This document shows, piece by piece, positions 7,445 through 11,246 of a stretch of DNA of 11,246 nt. Below the pieces are notes generated by a model that worked only from the letters and a program-made list of their open reading frames with translations, was not told the origin of the DNA and searched no databases. The stretch lies in assembly GCA_937893145.1 (NCBI GenBank), contig CALBJW010000121.1, positions 1 through 11,246 of the forward strand. The letters are read 5' to 3'. The first letter of the stretch is position 1, and each line of letters begins with the position of its first letter. The position numbers were made by a program, and so were the translations under genes. This stretch comes from an uncultured Prevotellaceae bacterium. GTDB taxonomy: Bacteria; Bacteroidota; Bacteroidia; Bacteroidales; Bacteroidaceae.

Positions 7445-7452
7445 TATTTTTG
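7445..7452 (+). promoter_or_regulatory. -7 box for the 847-aa secreted protein gene
   Basis: The plus strand reads TATTTTTG, an exact TAnnTTTG match, ending 34 nt before the ATG at 7487. Its -33 region (about 7421-7425) falls on the edge of the divergent -7 box at 7414-7421 and has no clear TTTG. Confidence 0.5.
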
Positions 7453-7486
7453 TGCACGAAATACTATAATTGTAACAAAAAATAAC

Positions 7487-10030
7487 ATGAAAGCCAAACT
7501 TTTTATATTTGTTAGTATGCTTGCATCTACTCTTTGGGCTCAAGAAGAGGTGTCGTCGTTTACCGAAGGTGTAATCAACAACATCTTTGTTCCTGAACAA
7601 CAGATGAAGTCCGACCTCCTCCAGATGCTTGCCAATTTCTCGACATACATGGTCAATGACTTCCAGGAATGTGTTGCCCCAAACAGTGTAAACGAGATGT
7701 GTGGTGCGTTCAAGGGTGAGAATACAATGGCGAATGATGAACGAGGTGTGCGTCCAAATGCAGACCTCTCCATGATATGTGCGTTCCTTGTTAAATATGG
7801 CAAACCTGCAGATGTCAAGTTGCCTTCGGGTGTGACATGGGACAAGATGGAGGATATGGCGATGAAGTCGCTTGTCTTTGCATATTCAACCCACAAGGCA
7901 AACAAACTCAAGGTATGTTCGGGAAATAATTATTGGGGCTCAACATCTACAAATGATGTGTCGTGGGAGTCCTCACTTTGGGCTATGTCTGTTGCCTATT
8001 CTGCTTATTTCCAATGGGATAAACTCTCGGAAGCTCAGCGTGGCTATATCTACAAACTCCTGAAGGCAGAATGTAACTACGAACTCTATCGTTCTATTCC
8101 TACTGGATATGTTGGCGACACAAAAGCTGAGGAGAATGGTTGGGAGGCAGATGTTCTTGCCGTTACTCTCGGTCTCTTTCCAAATGATCCACTTGCTCCA
8201 GAGTGGTTCGACCGTCTTCGTGCATTTGCCATTAACTCTTATTCTCACAAGAGTGATGCTGACAACAAGAAACCTATTGACCCTGAGTATGATAATAAGT
8301 CGGTGGCTGATTACTACAAGGGACAGAACCTCTATGATGACTATTCTCTTCAGAACCATAACCTCTTCCACACAAGTTACCAGAATGTTGTGATGCAGGA
8401 ACTTGGTGAGGCGGCACTTGCTCTCAAGATGTTCCAACAGGGACTCTATGGCGAAGAGAAGTGGAAGACAAATGCACTCATGCATAACAACCAGGAGGTT
8501 CAGGACTCAATCCTCAACTGGCTTGCACTTGCTGATGGTGAACTCGCTATGCCAAATGGCAACGACTGGTCTCTCTTCCTCTACGACCAGATAACGAGTT
8601 ACACAACACAGGCTTGTTTCCAGAAGGACCCTAATGCTCTCATGCTCGAAAATCTTGCGTACAAATATATTCAGGCTCGCCAAAAGACTACAAACGACGG
8701 TTCGTGGCTTCTTCGTGCAGATGTGGGTGCTCGCCGAATGGGTGTTGAAGCTCACCGAGTTATGATGACATACCTCATGCATGATGTGCTATCTACTGCA
8801 GATGTCACTCCAACTGTGTGGGATGACTTCAACAAGAAGTATTCGGAAGCAAAGATGATTCCTTGTCAGAACATTGTTCGTGCTGCTACAGACGACCGCT
8901 TCACTTGTTTTTCTTGGAGCAACGGACTCAGGAGTTACACAGGATATTTCGCTGCAAATTCTGTTGATAAGAACAAGATTGTAGTGCCTTATCGTGCAAA
9001 CAATACAGGTAACATCACGGGTTGGTACGAAGTGAGTGGTAAGAAGACGAATGCCACTCCGGTCGTTTCTGGCGTTTATCAACTTAAAGGCAATGGATAT
9101 GCTATGAATGGTGAACTCAATGTTAACGATGCCACTCTTAACAATCGATTTGTCATCTACTCAACTCCTTCAAATGCAATTATCTACCTTGACTACATTA
9201 CAGCAAGGGCAGATGCTAACATTACAGCAGAGAAGGGTGGTCTCCTTGCCATTTCTACAGATGAACTTACAAAACTCTCGCGTACATTATATTATAATAA
9301 TGGCGAAGGCATCTCACATCAGCAATTGAGTGGCACTACTTTCACAACCTTCAATAGCGAATGGATAAACCTCGACAACGAACTCGGTGTGGTATCGGCT
9401 GGTAATGGTAAGAAGTTTGCGTTTGGTGATAGAGGAGCAAACAACTCAATCTATACAAGCAAACTCTACCCTATGTACAGCAATGTGTCACGTTCCGTTA
9501 AGAGTGGGGAAGTGGTTGATGCTCGTAACCTCGTGTATTACAGCAATGTGAATGCGGAAAAGACAAATGAGTATGCTTCTCATCTCATTCCTCTCAAGTC
9601 GATGCTCCCAACTGGTTGGAATGGTATTATCGCTCCAGACAAGAACACATATTACCTCCTTATCTCAAACTTTAAGGGTGAAGAAAAGGCAGAACTCAAA
9701 GGCTTGACTGTCAACGACTGCGCTCCTGTGTTCTATGAACCAACAACAATCGCTGGCAGCAAATCGTCTGTGACATTAAGCATCAAGCAGAACAGCAGTT
9801 TGGCTATGCCAGTCAATGTTCGTGTTGCTGGCAATAATATCGTTGCTCAACTCGTTGACGATGAGTCTTGTTATGTTGCTTCTTCCGAAAATGGCGATAT
9901 TGACATTTACATAGGTGAGGGCAGTTTGATTAACAAATCAGTGAAGAAAGGAAAGGTTTATAAGTGTTATCTTAAAGGCAGTAAGGTACGCGTTAAGAAG
10001 GTGTCTAAACCATCAGACTTTGCACTTTGA
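7487..10030 (+). CDS. Secreted protein, probable alpha/alpha-toroid plus beta-sandwich (polysaccharide-lyase-like)
   Basis: This 847-aa exported protein has a signal peptide at residues 1-18 (LFIFVSMLASTLWA, then Gln19) and no lipobox. Residues about 40-450 are helix-rich with Trp/Tyr/His-containing turns. These include GNNYWGSTS (146-154), SWESSLWAM (159-167), AEENGWEADVLAV (214-226), NHNLFHTSYQN (290-300) and MPNGNDWSLF (355-364). Residues about 470-847 look like all-beta sandwich. This layout resembles lyases of the heparinase II/III and PL8-like superfamily, where Asn, His and Tyr line the cleft. N290, H291, H295 and Y298 are the obvious catalytic candidates. I cannot place it in a numbered family, so substrate and activity are open. 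It could also be a catalytically inactive relative. There are no SusC/SusD, sulfatase or glycoside hydrolase genes beside it, so it is not in a standard polysaccharide utilisation locus here. No type IX secretion tail is recognised. Confidence 0.8.
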   Translation: MKAKLFIFVSMLASTLWAQEEVSSFTEGVINNIFVPEQQMKSDLLQMLANFSTYMVNDFQECVAPNSVNEMCGAFKGENTMANDERGVRPNADLSMICAFLVKYGKPADVKLPSGVTWDKMEDMAMKSLVFAYSTHKANKLKVCSGNNYWGSTSTNDVSWESSLWAMSVAYSAYFQWDKLSEAQRGYIYKLLKAECNYELYRSIPTGYVGDTKAEENGWEADVLAVTLGLFPNDPLAPEWFDRLRAFAINSYSHKSDADNKKPIDPEYDNKSVADYYKGQNLYDDYSLQNHNLFHTSYQNVVMQELGEAALALKMFQQGLYGEEKWKTNALMHNNQEVQDSILNWLALADGELAMPNGNDWSLFLYDQITSYTTQACFQKDPNALMLENLAYKYIQARQKTTNDGSWLLRADVGARRMGVEAHRVMMTYLMHDVLSTADVTPTVWDDFNKKYSEAKMIPCQNIVRAATDDRFTCFSWSNGLRSYTGYFAANSVDKNKIVVPYRANNTGNITGWYEVSGKKTNATPVVSGVYQLKGNGYAMNGELNVNDATLNNRFVIYSTPSNAIIYLDYITARADANITAEKGGLLAISTDELTKLSRTLYYNNGEGISHQQLSGTTFTTFNSEWINLDNELGVVSAGNGKKFAFGDRGANNSIYTSKLYPMYSNVSRSVKSGEVVDARNLVYYSNVNAEKTNEYASHLIPLKSMLPTGWNGIIAPDKNTYYLLISNFKGEEKAELKGLTVNDCAPVFYEPTTIAGSKSSVTLSIKQNSSLAMPVNVRVAGNNIVAQLVDDESCYVASSENGDIDIYIGEGSLINKSVKKGKVYKCYLKGSKVRVKKVSKPSDFAL

Positions 10031-10041
10031 TGCTATTTCCC

Positions 10042-10061
10042 GACCATGTATTTATATGGTC
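10042..10061 (+). terminator. Stem-loop just after the 847-aa gene, without a U-run
   Basis: GACCAT (10042-10047) pairs with ATGGTC (10056-10061). The stem extends inward by a G-T and a T-A pair, giving 8 pairs with a 4-nt loop, and starts 11 nt after the stop codon. The following bases are purine-rich, not T-rich, so it may protect the 3' end or assist termination rather than act as a classic intrinsic terminator. Confidence 0.35.
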
Positions 10062-10130
10062 AACGGAAAGAAAGTAAGTGTGAAATAAACTTTTTTGCAC
10101 TGAAATAACAATTATTTAATGAATATTCAC

Positions 10131-10138
10131 TAACTTTG
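10131..10138 (+). promoter_or_regulatory. -7 box for pheT
   Basis: TAACTTTG matches TAnnTTTG exactly. No TTTG is visible at the right -33 spacing (about 10106-10111). It ends 145 nt before the pheT ATG, implying a leader of about 140 nt, against 23-34 nt for the other -7 boxes here. I found no better candidate closer to pheT. Confidence 0.5.
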
Positions 10139-10172
10139 CATCGATTATGGCTTATTGTGGCTGTAATCGATG
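10139..10172 (+). promoter_or_regulatory. Hairpin at the predicted 5' end of the pheT leader (or terminator of the upstream gene)
   Basis: CATCGATTA (10139-10147) and TAATCGATG (10164-10172) form a perfect 9-bp stem around a 16-nt loop, directly followed by TTTAATTTT. It begins immediately after the -7 box, so the transcript would start within its first arm. It could be a 5'-end stabiliser, an attenuator, or an intrinsic terminator for transcription arriving from the 847-aa gene. The sequence alone cannot decide. Confidence 0.45.
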
Positions 10173-10224
10173 TTTAATTTTGCAAAATATAAACTCAAAC
10201 CTGTCTGCCAGTTACCTTCACTAA
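10147..10224 (+). CDS. Possible 25-codon leader ORF upstream of pheT (speculative)
   Basis: An ATG inside the hairpin arm opens a 25-aa frame that begins MAYCGCNRC and stops at TAA 10222-10224. It would start within a few bases of the predicted transcript start. It has three Cys but no Phe codon, so it does not look like a classic phenylalanine attenuator peptide. Chance occurrence is quite possible. Confidence 0.15.
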   Translation: MAYCGCNRCLILQNINSNLSASYLH

Positions 10225-10248
10225 GTAGGCGTGCTACCTGCAAAAAAT

Positions 10249-10277
10249 GGTAAATGGTACATGGTTAAACGGTAAAT
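10249..10277 (+). repeat. Four imperfect tandem GGTAAAT-like units before pheT
   Basis: GGTAAAT, GGTACAT, GGTTAAAC and GGTAAAT follow each other with no gaps and end 6 nt before the pheT ATG. They cover the region where ribosomes would bind. An ATG at 10247 also opens a 17-codon frame that ends at 10300, out of frame with and overlapping the pheT start. Confidence 0.4.
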
Positions 10278-10283
10278 ATACTT

Positions 10284-11246
10284 ATGAATATATCTTATAA
10301 ATGGCTTAAGGAATATGTCGATTTCGACATGGATGCTGTTGAGGTAGGAAAGGCTCTCACAAGCATCGGCCTTGAAGTTGAAGCAGTAGAAGAAGTTCAG
10401 TCTATCAAGGGTGGACTTGAAGGTCTCGTTGTGGGTGAAGTGCTCACATGCGAACCACACCCAAACTCAGACCACATGCACGTTACAACAGTTGATGAAG
10501 GTAACGGTGTTATCCAGCAGATTGTATGTGGTGCTCCAAACGTAGCAGCAGGTCAGAAGGTTATCGTTGCACAGCTCGGTTGTAAGCTTTATGATGGTGA
10601 CGAATGTTTCACTATCAAGAAGTCAAAGCTTCGTGGCATTGAGAGCAACGGTATGATTTGTGCTGAGGATGAAATCGGTATCGGTTCATCGCACGACGGT
10701 ATCATCGTACTTCCACAGGATGCTGTTGTTGGTACTCCTGCTGCTAAGTATTATGGTATTGAGAGTGACTGGGTAATCGAGGTTGACATCACACCAAACC
10801 ACTCGGATGCTTGTAGCCATTGGGGTGTAGCTCGTGATTTCTATGCTTATCTCAAGCAGCATGGTTATGAGACAGACCTCCATCGTCCATCTGTTGACAA
10901 CTTCACTGTTCAGTCTAACGACCTTCCTTTTGCTGTTGAAGTAGAATCAACTGAGGCTTGTCCACGTTATTGTGCAGTATCTGTAAAGAACTGTGAGGTG
11001 AAGGAATCACCAAAGTGGTTGAAGGACAAGCTCACAACAATAGGTCTTCGTCCAATCAACAACATCGTTGATATCACTAACTACATCATGATGGCTTACG
11101 GTCAGCCACTCCACTGCTTTGATGCCGATATGGTAAAGGGTGGTAAGGTTGTCGTAAAGGCAATGCCTGAAGGCACTCCATTCATCACTCTCGACGGTGA
11201 GGAACACAAGCTTTCTGACCGCGACCTCGCTACATGCAATGCTGAG
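10284..11246 (+). CDS. pheT: Phenylalanyl-tRNA synthetase beta subunit, C-terminus cut by window edge
   Basis: PheT is the beta chain of the cytosolic alpha2-beta2 enzyme that charges tRNA-Phe. It holds the editing site and tRNA-binding domains. From ATG 10284, 321 codons run open to the window edge, against roughly 800-820 residues in the full protein. The start MNISYKWLKEYVDF is the standard PheT N-terminus. Residues about 42-150 form the OB-fold tRNA-binding domain (HPNSDHMHV at 59-67, IVCGAPNV at 80-87, KLRGIESNGMICAEDE at 115-130). DITPNHSDACSHWGVARD (168-185) and the start of the B3/4 editing domain follow (RPINNIVDITNYIMMAYGQPLHCFD, 256-280). pheS is not in this window. The upstream spacer suggests a separate promoter with a long leader. 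Confidence 0.98.
   Translation, partial: MNISYKWLKEYVDFDMDAVEVGKALTSIGLEVEAVEEVQSIKGGLEGLVVGEVLTCEPHPNSDHMHVTTVDEGNGVIQQIVCGAPNVAAGQKVIVAQLGCKLYDGDECFTIKKSKLRGIESNGMICAEDEIGIGSSHDGIIVLPQDAVVGTPAAKYYGIESDWVIEVDITPNHSDACSHWGVARDFYAYLKQHGYETDLHRPSVDNFTVQSNDLPFAVEVESTEACPRYCAVSVKNCEVKESPKWLKDKLTTIGLRPINNIVDITNYIMMAYGQPLHCFDADMVKGGKVVVKAMPEGTPFITLDGEEHKLSDRDLATCNAE

Noticed and set aside
7973..8485. A 170-codon minus-strand frame inside the 847-aa protein gene
   Set aside because: It is antisense to a well-supported coding frame, has no family resemblance and has no promoter-like site of its own.
7487..10030. Part of a polysaccharide utilisation locus
   Set aside because: No SusC/SusD pair, hybrid two-component sensor, ECF sigma/anti-sigma pair, sulfatase or glycoside hydrolase is present in the window.

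Overview
This window reads as chromosomal core DNA from a Bacteroidales bacterium, most likely a Prevotella-type organism. Four things support this. The proteins are Bacteroidetes types: a Porin_10-like outer-membrane barrel, a DUF4468 protein, and signal peptides ending in Ala followed by Gln. Spacers are AT-rich with no clear Shine-Dalgarno sequences. Promoter-like sites match the Bacteroides -7 consensus TAnnTTTG. The genus is inference, not proof.

Left part (1-2211, minus strand). One probable transcription unit starts at a textbook TTTG-N19-TAAATTTG promoter (2181-2211). It runs through a 104-aa coiled-coil protein, then ZapA (FtsZ-ring regulator), then RNase Y, which is cut by the left edge. 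The zapA-rny spacer holds an odd GC-rich block.

Middle-left (2234-4367, minus strand). A membrane-bound polyprenyl-phosphate sugar-phosphate transferase of the WcaJ type is followed by an unrecognised 215-aa soluble protein. The pair probably shares one promoter. No other polysaccharide genes are present.

Middle (4428-7421, minus strand). A tight three-gene unit holds a secreted DUF4468 protein, an 86-aa protein with two membrane segments, and a 679-aa putative porin. The gaps are 1 and 16 nt.

Right (7388-11246). A 99-nt divergent promoter region separates that unit from a plus-strand gene for an 847-aa secreted protein. That protein looks like an alpha/alpha-toroid plus beta-sandwich polysaccharide-lyase-like enzyme. 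A 253-nt spacer follows, containing two hairpins, a -7 box, two short upstream ORFs and a tandem GGTAAAT-like repeat. It leads into pheT (phenylalanyl-tRNA synthetase beta chain), cut by the right edge.

I see no mobile element, CRISPR array, rRNA, tRNA or recognisable defence system. The parts most worth a second look are the unclassified 847-aa secreted protein, the long structured pheT leader, the coiled-coil partner of ZapA, and the back-to-back overlapping promoters at 7414-7452.
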